Shown piece after piece: positions 1-8,066 of a stretch of 12,546 nt of DNA (position 1 is its first letter; each line of letters begins with the position of its first letter). A program made the position numbers and the translations under genes. Origin of the DNA: an uncultured Pseudomonadota bacterium (GTDB lineage: Bacteria > Desulfobacterota_B > Binatia > UBA9968); NCBI GenBank assembly GCA_946478635.1, contig CAMLCX010000096.1, forward strand, positions 1 to 12,546. The letters are read 5' to 3'. Under the pieces are notes generated by a model. It saw only the letters and a list, made by a program, of their open reading frames with translations, did no database searches and was not told where the DNA came from.

Positions 1-697
1 CTTTTGCACGCCGCTCTTCCTCGCTCTGGGACTTGAGATAGTGCCACACTGCCGTTTTGATTCCGCTGAAGCTGAATTCGTAGGCGCTGCTCTTGATCCG
101 CGCCCGTGGAAAACGAATGGCCTTCGGGTTGCCGGTTTGGGCCAGCTGATCGATGGCCCGCCCGCCGGGATAACCGAGCCCCATCATCTTGGCGACCTTG
201 TCGTAGGCCTCTCCCGCGGCGTCGTCGCGCGTGCCGCCGAGATGCGCGTAATCGCCGACCCCGCGCACGCAATAAAGCAAAGTATGACCGCCCGAAGCGA
301 GCAGCGCGAGGTATGGGAATGCCACTTCATGCTCGAGATGAATGGCGAGCAGGTGCGCTTCGAGATGATTGACGCCGACGTACGGAATGCCCGAGCGAAA
401 CGAGATTCCCTTGACCAGCGAAAGCCCGACGAGCAAGGAGCCGACGAGGCCCGGGCCGTAGGTCACCGCCATCCCGTCCACGTCTTTGAGCGTTGCGCCA
501 GCCTTGCGCAGCGCGCCGTCGACGATCGGCATGATATTCTTGATATGTTGGCGCGAGGCGAGTTCGGGGACGACCCCACCATACGGTCCGTGCACCTCGT
601 CCTGTGAAGAGACGACATTGGCCAAAATCGTTTGGCCATCTTGCAACACCGCGGCAGCGGTGTCGTCGCAGGAGGTTTCGACGCCAAGAACCAACAT
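1..697 (-). CDS. tsaD: tRNA N6-adenosine threonylcarbamoyltransferase TsaD, 3' end cut off by the window
   Basis: This is the Kae1/Gcp/YgjD subunit that transfers the threonylcarbamoyl group from TC-AMP to A37 of ANN-decoding tRNAs (t6A), working with TsaB and TsaE in the cytoplasm. About 232 residues are visible. The N-terminus reads VLGVETSCDDTA as in the family. The metal ligands H111 and H115 lie in NHLEAH, and SGGHT is at 135-139. The nucleotide-binding stretches GEAYDKVAK (162-170) and FSFSG (208-212) follow. The family is usually about 340 residues, so roughly 105 are missing, including the last metal-binding Asp. The ATG at 697 is chosen because it places ETSCDD at the usual position. 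I see no good Shine-Dalgarno sequence. It is the last visible gene of the operon, 13 bases after the lipoprotein stop, so translation may be coupled. TsaB and TsaE are not in view. Confidence 0.97.
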   Translation of the reverse strand, partial: MLVLGVETSCDDTAAAVLQDGQTILANVVSSQDEVHGPYGGVVPELASRQHIKNIMPIVDGALRKAGATLKDVDGMAVTYGPGLVGSLLVGLSLVKGISFRSGIPYVGVNHLEAHLLAIHLEHEVAFPYLALLASGGHTLLYCVRGVGDYAHLGGTRDDAAGEAYDKVAKMMGLGYPGGRAIDQLAQTGNPKAIRFPRARIKSSAYEFSFSGIKTAVWHYLKSQSEEERRAK

Positions 698-710
698 GGA
701 AAGAAAAGAA

Positions 711-1490
711 CTATCTGCTCGACGAGGGCGTTTCAACCTGCAAGCGATTTAAGCCGTCGGCGGCGGTGCGGTTGCCGGAATTGATCCGCAAAGCTTGAAT
801 GTAGCTCGCCTCGGCTCGCTGTAGCTGCCCCAGCGCTCGGTAATTTTCGCCGCGCAGCGCATGCACTTCAGAGAGCCAAAAGGGCTCGCCGCTCAACCGG
901 GACTCGGCGACGCCGAGAAAATTGAGCGATTCGGTATACCGCCCGAGGCGGTACTGAGCCTTGGCCAGGTAAAAATATCCGTATGGATTGGTGGCATCGA
1001 TAACAATCGTTTTCTCGAGACGAGACAGCGCTTTCGCCGGTTCGCCGGCGTCGAGCAACTTGCTGCCCTCGTCGGTAAGGCGCAACGACGCGGCGCGCTG
1101 CGCGGTGACTCCGGGAGTGATTTTGGCTAGCAAGGCGCTATCGTCCGCCAAAGCCGGCGGCAGCGCCGCTTCCGGTGTTGCGCGATTTTCACTTGGGGCC
1201 GGTTGACGACTAGAAGGTTCTTTTGCCGCCGGCGGCGGTTTGGACTTCAAATTCTGCTCGCGAATTGTTGACTCCTGGGGCAACGGCTTAGGAACCGCCT
1301 CGGGTGGCGCTGGCGGCGGCGTTGGGATCGGCGCCGGCGGGGAAGGCGGCGGAATACGCGACGGGATCGGCCCGCTTCCGCTGGGCGGCACCGGAACTCG
1401 AAACGGCCGCTGCGGCGCGCACGCGCTCAAGACCAGCAGGAACGCCAGCGCCATCCCTAAGAAAATTTTGTCGAACCGCTCGCGGATCAA
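711..1490 (-). CDS. TPR-containing outer-membrane lipoprotein, candidate PBP1B activator (LpoP/LpoB-like)
   Basis: A 259-residue lipoprotein. Residues 1-24 form a lipoprotein signal peptide with a basic n-region (R3, R5, K8), a hydrophobic core and the lipobox LSAC with C24. Residue +2 is Ala, which favours outer-membrane sorting in the E. coli rule. Residues 30-120 are a proline- and alanine-rich, probably disordered tether. Residues 134-240 hold about three TPR-like helix pairs (around 134-167, 170-203 and 207-240). The start is TTG at 1490, five bases after the PBP stop. The next in-frame ATG (M13) would remove every basic residue of the signal peptide, so TTG is preferred. The tether-plus-TPR layout directly after a PBP1B-like gene resembles LpoP of Pseudomonas, which activates PBP1B. 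That role is inferred from architecture and neighbourhood. It could instead be a generic TPR scaffold protein. Confidence 0.85.
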   Translation of the reverse strand: MIRERFDKIFLGMALAFLLVLSACAPQRPFRVPVPPSGSGPIPSRIPPPSPPAPIPTPPPAPPEAVPKPLPQESTIREQNLKSKPPPAAKEPSSRQPAPSENRATPEAALPPALADDSALLAKITPGVTAQRAASLRLTDEGSKLLDAGEPAKALSRLEKTIVIDATNPYGYFYLAKAQYRLGRYTESLNFLGVAESRLSGEPFWLSEVHALRGENYRALGQLQRAEASYIQALRINSGNRTAADGLNRLQVETPSSSR

Positions 1491-1495
1491 AAGTT

Positions 1496-3778
1496 TTATA
1501 GCGCCTCGCGAAAAGGCCTGGCCGGCGCAGTCGCCGGTTGCGGACAGGGCTCCGGCAATTCCCCTTCACGATTCGTCGGACCGCACGGCTTTGCCGCCAC
1601 CTCTTCGCTTTCCTGCATCGGTTCCGGCGAGACAAAATCGGTAACCGGCATATTCGCGGTCGCGCTCTTCATGAATTCAGTCCAAATCGGCAAGGCCGCT
1701 TCCGCGCCGGATAGATTCAGTTTGCTTTGACCGTCAAATCCAACCCAGACCACGGCAAGAAGATCCGGCGTGTATCCGACAAACCACGCGTCTTTATAAT
1801 CGTTGGTCGTGCCGGTTTTGCCGGCCGCGGGTCGGGTAAATCCCAAACGGCGGGCGGCCGCCGCCGTGCCCCGGTCCAAAACACCTTTGAGCAGATTGTT
1901 CATTGTGTGCGCAAGCTGAGGATTGAGCACTTGTTCGACGCGCACGTCGCGCTTCTCCAGAGGCTGGGTGTTTTGATCCATTACCAGTTTTACCGCCAGC
2001 GGGCGGGTACGCACGCCGCCATTGGCGATGGTCGAGAACGCCACCGCCACTTCCAAGGGCGTAACTTCCGCCGAGCCCAGCGCCAGCGACGGCACCGCCG
2101 GCAAGGTACTCTGGATTCCCAACCTTTGCGCGACGTCGCGGACGCGCCGGATACCGACGTCTTGCGCCACCCGGCTGGTTGCCGAGTTGAGCGAACTTTC
2201 GAGCGCGCGGCGAAACGTGACGGCGCCGAAATACTCGTTATTATAGTTGCTGGGCTGCCATTCCTTGCCGTCATAGTTCCAGGTAAATTGGCTATCGTTG
2301 AGCACCGTGTCGGGCGTGTAGCGCATGCCGCTTTGGCCGCCGTACATCAAGGCGGCCAGGTAAACGAACGGTTTGAAAATCGACCCCGGCTGGCGCTTGG
2401 CCTGAAAAACCCGATTGAATTGCGACCTCTGATAGCTTCGCCCCCCCACCATCGCTTTGATCTCGCCGGTTTGTGGGCGGATGACGATGATAGCGCCTTC
2501 CAAACTGTCATCGTCGCCCTTGCGCCGCAGCGCCGGGTGGGACGCTTCGAGCTTTTTGAGCCCCTCGACGAGCGCGCGCTCGGCCTTGCGCTGCAGCTGA
2601 AGATCCAGACTGCTGAAAATCCTCAATCCTTCTTTGGTGAGGACCGCGTCGGAATAATTCTCGGCAAGTTCGCGCCGCAGATAGTCCACGTAAAACGGCG
2701 CGTCGTTGGTCACTTTCACAAGCGGACGGTCAGGCAATCGTTCACGTAGCGCGGTTTCGTATTGCCGGCGCGTGATAATCCGGTTGTCGAGCAATTTGGC
2801 CAACACCACGTTGCGCCGCTTGGTTGCCGCGTCGGTGCTCCGGTAAGGCGATACTCGGTTGGGCGCCCGGATCAATCCGGCCAGCAGCGCCGTTTCGCCG
2901 ACCGTCAAATCGCTTAGGGGTTTGGCGAAATAAAATTGCGCTGCCTCGGAGACGCCGAAGACTCCTTGGGAGCCTTTTTGTCCGAGATATATTTCGTTGA
3001 GATAATTTTCCAGGATGGTGTCTTTCGAGTATTTTCGCTCGGCGATCAGCGCCATCACCGCTTCCGGAATCTTGCGGCTGAGCGTGCGCTCGTCGGTCAA
3101 AAAGAAATTTTTCATGAGCTGCTGGGTGAGCGTGCTGCCGCCTTGCTGAAAACTCATGTTGCGCAAGTTGACCCACATCGCCCGCAGGATGCCGATCGGA
3201 TCGATGCCGTGGTGGCTGTAAAAGCGCTCGTCCTCGACTGCCAGGACCGCTTTCACCACCAGAGGAGGCACATCGGCGAGTTTGACGATCCGGCGTTCCT
3301 GCCAGACGCGCTCGTAAAGACCGGTTACGAGCTCGGGCTCGAGCTCGAGATCGAACATGTCCTTGCCCGTGGCAAGGTTCTCGATGCGAGCAATGGTCGA
3401 CCCCTGCAGAGAAATTCGCACCGGCACGCCCTTGCGGCGCTCGGTCGGAAAATCAAAGTCCTGAAGAAAAATTTCCACGGCGCTCTGCCCGACAATGCGG
3501 TATTCGCCTTGGCTCTTGGGCGCGGTGTGCGTTTCGAAATAACCCAGCCGGCGCAGCTTTTCGGCAAACTCTTCGACCCCCAGATTGATGCCGACATAAA
3601 GAAGATAACTGTCAGAATAGATTTTGGAGGGAAAATCAGCAAACGGTTTCTCGAACTTTTTGGTGACGCTATCTTCGAGTTGTTTCAGATACCACGCCCC
3701 GAAGACAAGGCCGCTGGAGGTGATGACGAGGAGCGCAACCAATGCGATGCTGAAGATGCGGAGATTGGACTTATTCAA
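1496..3778 (-). CDS. mrcB: Bifunctional penicillin-binding protein 1B-like (transglycosylase/transpeptidase)
   Basis: A class A PBP of 760 residues that polymerises lipid II into glycan strands and cross-links the peptides in the periplasm. A short cytoplasmic N-terminus and one membrane helix (about 8-30) anchor it. Residues about 57-150 look like the UB2H domain of PBP1B, the docking site for outer-membrane activators. The GT51 domain carries EDERFYSHHG with catalytic E182, GGSTLTQQL (213-221) and RKIPEA (235-240). The transpeptidase has S466-x-x-K469, S529-L-N531 and K654-T-G656. A proline-rich tail after about 715 holds two cysteines (C732, C745) that could form a disulfide. The start is TTG at 3778: a stop codon lies 12 bases upstream in frame, and GAGG sits seven bases before it. 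It follows degQ by 113 bases, with a possible terminator between, and precedes the lipoprotein by five. Assignment to PBP1B rather than PBP1A rests on the UB2H-like region and length. Confidence 0.95.
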   Translation of the reverse strand: MNKSNLRIFSIALVALLVITSSGLVFGAWYLKQLEDSVTKKFEKPFADFPSKIYSDSYLLYVGINLGVEEFAEKLRRLGYFETHTAPKSQGEYRIVGQSAVEIFLQDFDFPTERRKGVPVRISLQGSTIARIENLATGKDMFDLELEPELVTGLYERVWQERRIVKLADVPPLVVKAVLAVEDERFYSHHGIDPIGILRAMWVNLRNMSFQQGGSTLTQQLMKNFFLTDERTLSRKIPEAVMALIAERKYSKDTILENYLNEIYLGQKGSQGVFGVSEAAQFYFAKPLSDLTVGETALLAGLIRAPNRVSPYRSTDAATKRRNVVLAKLLDNRIITRRQYETALRERLPDRPLVKVTNDAPFYVDYLRRELAENYSDAVLTKEGLRIFSSLDLQLQRKAERALVEGLKKLEASHPALRRKGDDDSLEGAIIVIRPQTGEIKAMVGGRSYQRSQFNRVFQAKRQPGSIFKPFVYLAALMYGGQSGMRYTPDTVLNDSQFTWNYDGKEWQPSNYNNEYFGAVTFRRALESSLNSATSRVAQDVGIRRVRDVAQRLGIQSTLPAVPSLALGSAEVTPLEVAVAFSTIANGGVRTRPLAVKLVMDQNTQPLEKRDVRVEQVLNPQLAHTMNNLLKGVLDRGTAAAARRLGFTRPAAGKTGTTNDYKDAWFVGYTPDLLAVVWVGFDGQSKLNLSGAEAALPIWTEFMKSATANMPVTDFVSPEPMQESEEVAAKPCGPTNREGELPEPCPQPATAPARPFREAL

Positions 3779-3785
3779 CTCAACG

Positions 3786-3789
3786 CCTC
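3786..3789 (-). promoter_or_regulatory. Ribosome binding site supporting the TTG start of the PBP gene
   Basis: GAGG on the minus strand lies seven bases before the TTG at 3778. The in-frame stop TGA at 3790-3788 overlaps it, and no ATG or GTG is available between, so this site fixes the PBP start. Confidence 0.6.
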
Positions 3790-3835
3790 AAAGGTAAATC
3801 AATTTTCGCGCAGAACGGCAGCAAAAGCAATGAAA

Positions 3836-3861
3836 CGAGGCGAGGTCTAAGCCCCGCCTCG
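3836..3861 (-). terminator. Possible intrinsic terminator after degQ
   Basis: A 7-bp GC-rich stem (CGAGGCG with CGCCTCG) encloses a 12-base loop. On the minus strand it is followed by TTTCATTGCTTTT, an interrupted T-rich stretch. It sits 30 bases after the degQ stop and 57 bases before the PBP start. The T-tract is poor, so termination is probably partial and the PBP gene may still be read from upstream. Confidence 0.45.
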
Positions 3862-3891
3862 CTTGTTCGAGGGAATTTCACCCGATTGCAG

Positions 3892-5394
3892 TTAACGTTG
3901 CGGTTTGAGAGCGAGAAATAGCGTGCTATCGCCACGCCGGACAAGAAACAGCACACCGCGTCCCTTGCGCACTCCGGCGACGGCCTTTTTGTAGTCATCG
4001 ATGCTGCGCACCGCCTTGCGGTCGACTTCCACGATGATATCGCCGCGCCGGATACCCGCCTCGTCGGCGGCGCTGGCCGGTTCGACCGCGGTGACGACCA
4101 CGCCTTCGGCTCTTTCCAGCCCCAGGCTCTCGGCCATCTGCGGTGTAAGCCGCTGAACCGTAAGGCCGAGCTCGCCTTTTTCAGGCGCTGTGGCGACAAC
4201 CTCTTCGTCCTTGAGCTCTCCCACGGCGACGTTTAGAAGTACTTCTTTCTTGTCGCGCAACACTTTCATCCTGACCTTTTTATCGACCGCAGTACGCGCC
4301 ACGATGATCGGCAAATCACCCGAGTCTCTCACTTCTTTGCCGTCAAATTCGACGATGACATCGCCCACTTTGACGCCGGCCTTTTCCGCCGGTCCGTCCT
4401 TCGAAACGTTGGCGACCAGGGCGCCTTGGCTTTTATCCATCCCCAAGCTTTCGGCGATCTCTGGAGTGATTTTCTGGATCAACACGCCAAGGTAGCCGCG
4501 CACGACTTTACCCTTGCCGCGCAATTGGGGCAGCAGTTCTTTGACGAGGTTGATGGGAATGGCAAAACCAATGCCGATGTTGCCGCCGGTGCGGCTGAAA
4601 ATCGCCGTATTGATGCCGATGACGTCGCCCCGCAAGTTGAGCAGCGGTCCGCCGGAGTTGCCCGGATTGATCGAGGCGTCGGTCTGAATAAAATTGTCAT
4701 AGGGACCCTGACCGATGTGCCGGCCCTTGGCGCTGACAATGCCGGAAGTCACGGTGCTGTCGAGTCCGAAAGGATTGCCGATGGCGACAACCCACTCACC
4801 GACTTCCAAAGCGTCGGAGTCGCCCAGGTTGGCCGCTTGGAGACTGGTCTTCGCGTTGATCTTGATAATAGCGATGTCGGTCTTTGAGTCGCGGCCAACA
4901 ACTTTGGCTTCGTACTCCTGGTCGTCGTCAAGTTTGACGACGATTTTGGACGCGTTTTCGACGACATGATTATTGGTCAGTATCGAACCGTCGGAATCGA
5001 TGATGAAGCCCGAGCCCAAACTGCGCTGGCGCTGCGGTCCGCGCGGCATCGGTCCACCGAAAAAACGGCGCCAAAAGTCGTTGAACGGATCCTCTTCACC
5101 GAACGGGCTGCCAAATTCTTGCGGTCCGCCGCCGCGCCCTTCGCTCACCTGCGTGGTGGTCGAGATATTTACGACTATGGGTTTCAGTTTCTTCGCGAGA
5201 CTGACAAAGTCCGGCAGACCAATGGATGTTCGGACCTCGGGTTTGCCGGCATCGCTAAGCATGTTTAATGCGCGGCTGGGCACCAACCAATCCAAGCTGC
5301 CGCTGATACCGAGCCCAACCACCAGAGAGGTCAAGGCAATCAAGATAACTCCCTTGACACTCACGCCGCCGCGCCAGATGTTGTTCAAACCCAT
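3892..5394 (-). CDS. degQ: Do-family periplasmic serine protease (DegQ/HtrA)
   Basis: A 500-residue HtrA-type protease/chaperone that degrades misfolded envelope proteins. Residues 13-32 form an N-terminal hydrophobic segment, either signal peptide or signal anchor; no clear AxA cleavage site is visible. The trypsin-like domain has a complete triad: H143 (NNHVV), D173 (KTDIAII) and S247 (GNSGGP). A short Phe/Gly/Pro-rich stretch (about 96-122) corresponds to the reduced LA loop of DegQ rather than the long loop of DegP. Two PDZ domains follow (about 296-390 and 405-495), with carboxylate-binding loops at YLGV (301-304) and GLTV (410-413). Length and domain order match the Do family. The start ATG at 5394 has AGGAG six bases upstream, and that site overlaps the stop codon of the DUF1844 gene, so the two are likely coupled. 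I cannot separate DegQ from MucD-like paralogues by sequence alone. Confidence 0.95.
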   Translation of the reverse strand: MGLNNIWRGGVSVKGVILIALTSLVVGLGISGSLDWLVPSRALNMLSDAGKPEVRTSIGLPDFVSLAKKLKPIVVNISTTTQVSEGRGGGPQEFGSPFGEEDPFNDFWRRFFGGPMPRGPQRQRSLGSGFIIDSDGSILTNNHVVENASKIVVKLDDDQEYEAKVVGRDSKTDIAIIKINAKTSLQAANLGDSDALEVGEWVVAIGNPFGLDSTVTSGIVSAKGRHIGQGPYDNFIQTDASINPGNSGGPLLNLRGDVIGINTAIFSRTGGNIGIGFAIPINLVKELLPQLRGKGKVVRGYLGVLIQKITPEIAESLGMDKSQGALVANVSKDGPAEKAGVKVGDVIVEFDGKEVRDSGDLPIIVARTAVDKKVRMKVLRDKKEVLLNVAVGELKDEEVVATAPEKGELGLTVQRLTPQMAESLGLERAEGVVVTAVEPASAADEAGIRRGDIIVEVDRKAVRSIDDYKKAVAGVRKGRGVLFLVRRGDSTLFLALKPQR

Positions 5395-5400
5395 CGATCG

Positions 5401-5405
5401 CTCCT
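5401..5405 (-). promoter_or_regulatory. degQ ribosome binding site overlapping the upstream stop codon
   Basis: AGGAG on the minus strand is spaced six bases from the degQ ATG. The DUF1844 stop codon TAG (5406-5404) shares bases with it. A ribosome ending on the upstream gene would stand on the degQ site, which favours translational coupling. Confidence 0.7.
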
Positions 5406-5829
5406 ATCGCTTCTTCACCGCTTCGACATATTTCATGCGAAGGTCAAAAAGGATGTCTTCTATCAAACGGTCCTCGCTCGCGTTCAGATTGCCGCGCGTC
5501 TTGTCTTTCAGCATGGCCAAAATATCGATCATCTGTTTGGCCACCAGCACATCCGTCTCGACTTTGCCGGTGATTGGGCTGGCGATCTCGCCCAAGTTCA
5601 TTAAAACTTGAGTGCTCAAACTGATTACGAAAGCCGAAAAATTTATCTCCGGCAGCGCTTCCTCTTGGGATGCGCGCGCCGCTCCGGCATCACGCCCGGG
5701 CGCTGCAGCGCCCGGCGCCGTTTGCTCAGGCGCATCTTGGCGCGCCTCGCCGGTCTCAGGCGAGAAGCGCCGGCGATCCTGGACAGTAAATCCCTTTCCC
5801 TCTGTCTGTTTGTCCTCGTCGCTAGCCAT
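5404..5829 (-). CDS. DUF1844 domain protein of unknown function
   Basis: A 141-residue soluble protein without signal peptide or membrane segment. Residues 1-58 are charged and Ala/Pro/Gln-rich, likely disordered. Residues about 60-137 match the small helical DUF1844 family. The typical pattern is visible: NFSAFVISL at 63-71, then TGKVETD, an AKQMIDILAMLKDKT helix and GNL, ending in DLRMKYVE. The family has no established function; it is often encoded near genes of central metabolism or envelope maintenance. Here it is the first gene of the envelope operon, nine bases ahead of degQ. The ATG at 5829 has CAGGAG about eight bases upstream. An intrinsic terminator-like hairpin lies immediately upstream of that site. 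A regulatory role towards degQ is conceivable from position only. Confidence 0.85.
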   Translation of the reverse strand: MASDEDKQTEGKGFTVQDRRRFSPETGEARQDAPEQTAPGAAAPGRDAGAARASQEEALPEINFSAFVISLSTQVLMNLGEIASPITGKVETDVLVAKQMIDILAMLKDKTRGNLNASEDRLIEDILFDLRMKYVEAVKKR

Positions 5830-5852
5830 CCCAAGACTCCTGGATAGAGAAG

Positions 5853-5881
5853 AAAAAAAGCCCGAAAGTACCGCGGGCTTT
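5853..5881 (-). terminator. Intrinsic terminator after the glycosyltransferase, directly upstream of the DUF1844 gene
   Basis: An 8-bp perfect stem (AAAGCCCG, 5857-5864, with CGGGCTTT, 5874-5881) has a 9-base loop. On the minus strand the T-run covers 5859-5853, and three of its bases also close the stem. It would end the transcript of the glycosyltransferase gene, whose stop is 139 bases upstream. Its 3' end is only 23 bases before the DUF1844 ATG, so it also lies in the leader of that gene. Confidence 0.8.
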
Positions 5882-5915
5882 GCACACCATCGGACCTTCA
5901 GGCGTCATTTTCGCA

Positions 5916-5938
5916 GGTTAAAGAAAATAACTTTAACC
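5916..5938. repeat. Perfect 8-bp inverted repeat between the glycosyltransferase and the DUF1844 gene
   Basis: GGTTAAAG and CTTTAACC are separated by seven bases (AAAATAA). The repeat is AT-rich and has no T-run beside it, so it is not a terminator. Its size and symmetry would suit a dimeric repressor site, or a hairpin in the leader upstream of the DUF1844-degQ genes. No known regulator's consensus is recognised. Confidence 0.5.
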
Positions 5939-6019
5939 ACCCACCACGACATTTGCTCAAGACTTGAATTGCGGCCTTAACAGCAGCAAAATTTCTGCTC
6001 AAACTGTAATCCCTGCCCC

Positions 6020-7036
6020 TTACCTTGTCAAGGTAACGACTTCCGGCAAGCGCGCCAGCCTGGAGATGATTTCCTGCGGACGCAACTCGGTCAGACAAGC
6101 GCGGTGCGGACAACTCTTCATGACCATCTCCGGGCAAGGGGAACATTCTATGCCGCGGCGCAGGACAGTCACTTTTTTGCCGCGCGGTGCCCACCGGCCC
6201 GGATCCGTCGGGCCAAATAGCGCAACCGTCCGCGTTCCGAGCGCCGCCGCCAAATGCGAAATACCACTGTCATTCCCCAGATAAACAGCGCTACGGCTTA
6301 ACAACGCCGCCGCTTGGGACAAAGTCAAGCCGCTCGCAACCAAACAACTCGCGCGCAGCAGTTCAACGCCGCCTCGTTCCCGTTCGACCGGACCGCTGAG
6401 CACAATAGCCGCTCCGCCGGTCGCTTCGCGCCACCATAGCGCCACGGCGCAATAAAATTCCTCGGGCCAATTTTTCTCTCGCGCGCCGCTGCCGGGAACG
6501 ATGGTCAAAATCGGCCGGCCTACAAGCGCATGATCGAGCCAAAATTTTTCGCGCCATTGGAGCGCTTCCGGACGGAGCTCCACCCTCGGCTGAAGTGCGC
6601 CAACGCTACGATCGCCCAAACAACGGATATAGTAATCGGCCTGGTGCATCTCGGCGCCCAGGGAACGAAACGGAAAAAGATGAGCCCGGCCGTCGGTGAT
6701 CGCTTTCAGCCGCTGAACAAACCCCTCGTTGCCGCTTGCGAACCACGAGTACACCGCGTCATAGGCGCGAAAGAATTTCTCCGCGTCGGCGCTCCGAGCC
6801 GATTCAAGGAACAGGCCACTGATCGCCCATCCTTCCAGCGACGACACGGTGACGCCATCCGGCACAAGGTCACCAAACTCGCGGCGCGCGAGCAGGTCAA
6901 CGCGCGCCTTGCGCCCAAGCGCTTGCAGCGTTGGCATGAAGCAAATGAAGTCGCCCAAGGCGCCGGGAAAGATCACGCAAATCCGTGGTCGAGTCCCTTC
7001 GTCGTCAGCACCGGCTTCCATCGATTTCATTGACAT
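6020..7036 (-). CDS. Glycosyltransferase family 9 (heptosyltransferase-like)
   Basis: This belongs to the ADP-heptose:LPS heptosyltransferase family (GT9, GT-B fold), which adds sugars to the lipopolysaccharide core at the cytoplasmic face of the inner membrane. Counting from the longest frame (ATG at 7072, 350 residues), the acceptor-side loop PGALGD is at 36-41. The donor-site block contains GNDSGISHLAAALGT (266-280) and ALFGPTDPGRW (284-294). A C-terminal Cys cluster (C310, C313, C321, C326) is common in the family. I place the start at the ATG at 7036 because an extended -10 element at 7049-7054 puts transcription start inside the longer frame. ATGs at 7030 and 7021 are equally possible, and none has a clear Shine-Dalgarno sequence. 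The sugar and acceptor cannot be read from sequence. It ends in a terminator and has its own promoter, so it is probably monocistronic. Confidence 0.88.
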   Translation of the reverse strand: MSMKSMEAGADDEGTRPRICVIFPGALGDFICFMPTLQALGRKARVDLLARREFGDLVPDGVTVSSLEGWAISGLFLESARSADAEKFFRAYDAVYSWFASGNEGFVQRLKAITDGRAHLFPFRSLGAEMHQADYYIRCLGDRSVGALQPRVELRPEALQWREKFWLDHALVGRPILTIVPGSGAREKNWPEEFYCAVALWWREATGGAAIVLSGPVERERGGVELLRASCLVASGLTLSQAAALLSRSAVYLGNDSGISHLAAALGTRTVALFGPTDPGRWAPRGKKVTVLRRGIECSPCPEMVMKSCPHRACLTELRPQEIISRLARLPEVVTLTR

Positions 7037-7058
7037 TATTAACTTGAAACTATAGCAT
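7030..7058 (+). promoter_or_regulatory. Candidate sigma-70 promoter of cysK-larE
   Basis: A perfect -35 TTGACA at 7030-7035 is followed after 17 bases by TAGCAT at 7053-7058 (four of six matches to TATAAT). The predicted transcript begins near 7065, giving a leader of about 48 bases. That is too short for a SAM riboswitch or T-box. Confidence 0.5.
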
Positions 7059-7078
7059 CTCTGGTACGTCAATTCGAA
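7049..7078 (-). promoter_or_regulatory. Candidate promoter of the glycosyltransferase gene
   Basis: The minus strand reads TGCTATAGT, an extended -10 element (TATAGT at 7049-7054 with TG one base upstream). A weak -35 (TTCGAA) lies 18 bases further up. The predicted start is near 7042, which would exclude the ATG at 7072. Its -10 shares two bases with the opposing cysK promoter. Confidence 0.5.
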
Positions 7079-7112
7079 ATCTCACACCTCTTTAGAAAGA
7101 CGAGTCAAAACT

Positions 7113-8041
<929 letters not shown>

Positions 8042-8066
<25 letters not shown>

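Noticed and set aside
1727..2749. A 340-codon plus-strand open frame opposite the PBP gene
   Set aside because: It lies entirely antisense to a PBP with all catalytic motifs. Its translation is arginine-, alanine- and histidine-rich with no recognisable domain, as expected from the GC-rich third positions of the true gene.
2936..3850. A 304-codon plus-strand open frame opposite the PBP N-terminal half
   Set aside because: Low-complexity composition, no ribosome binding site and full overlap with the GT51 and UB2H-like coding sequence mark it as a shadow.
7059..7112. Possible SAM riboswitch or T-box ahead of cysK
   Set aside because: The predicted leader is only about 48 bases and has no multi-stem structure or T-box motif.
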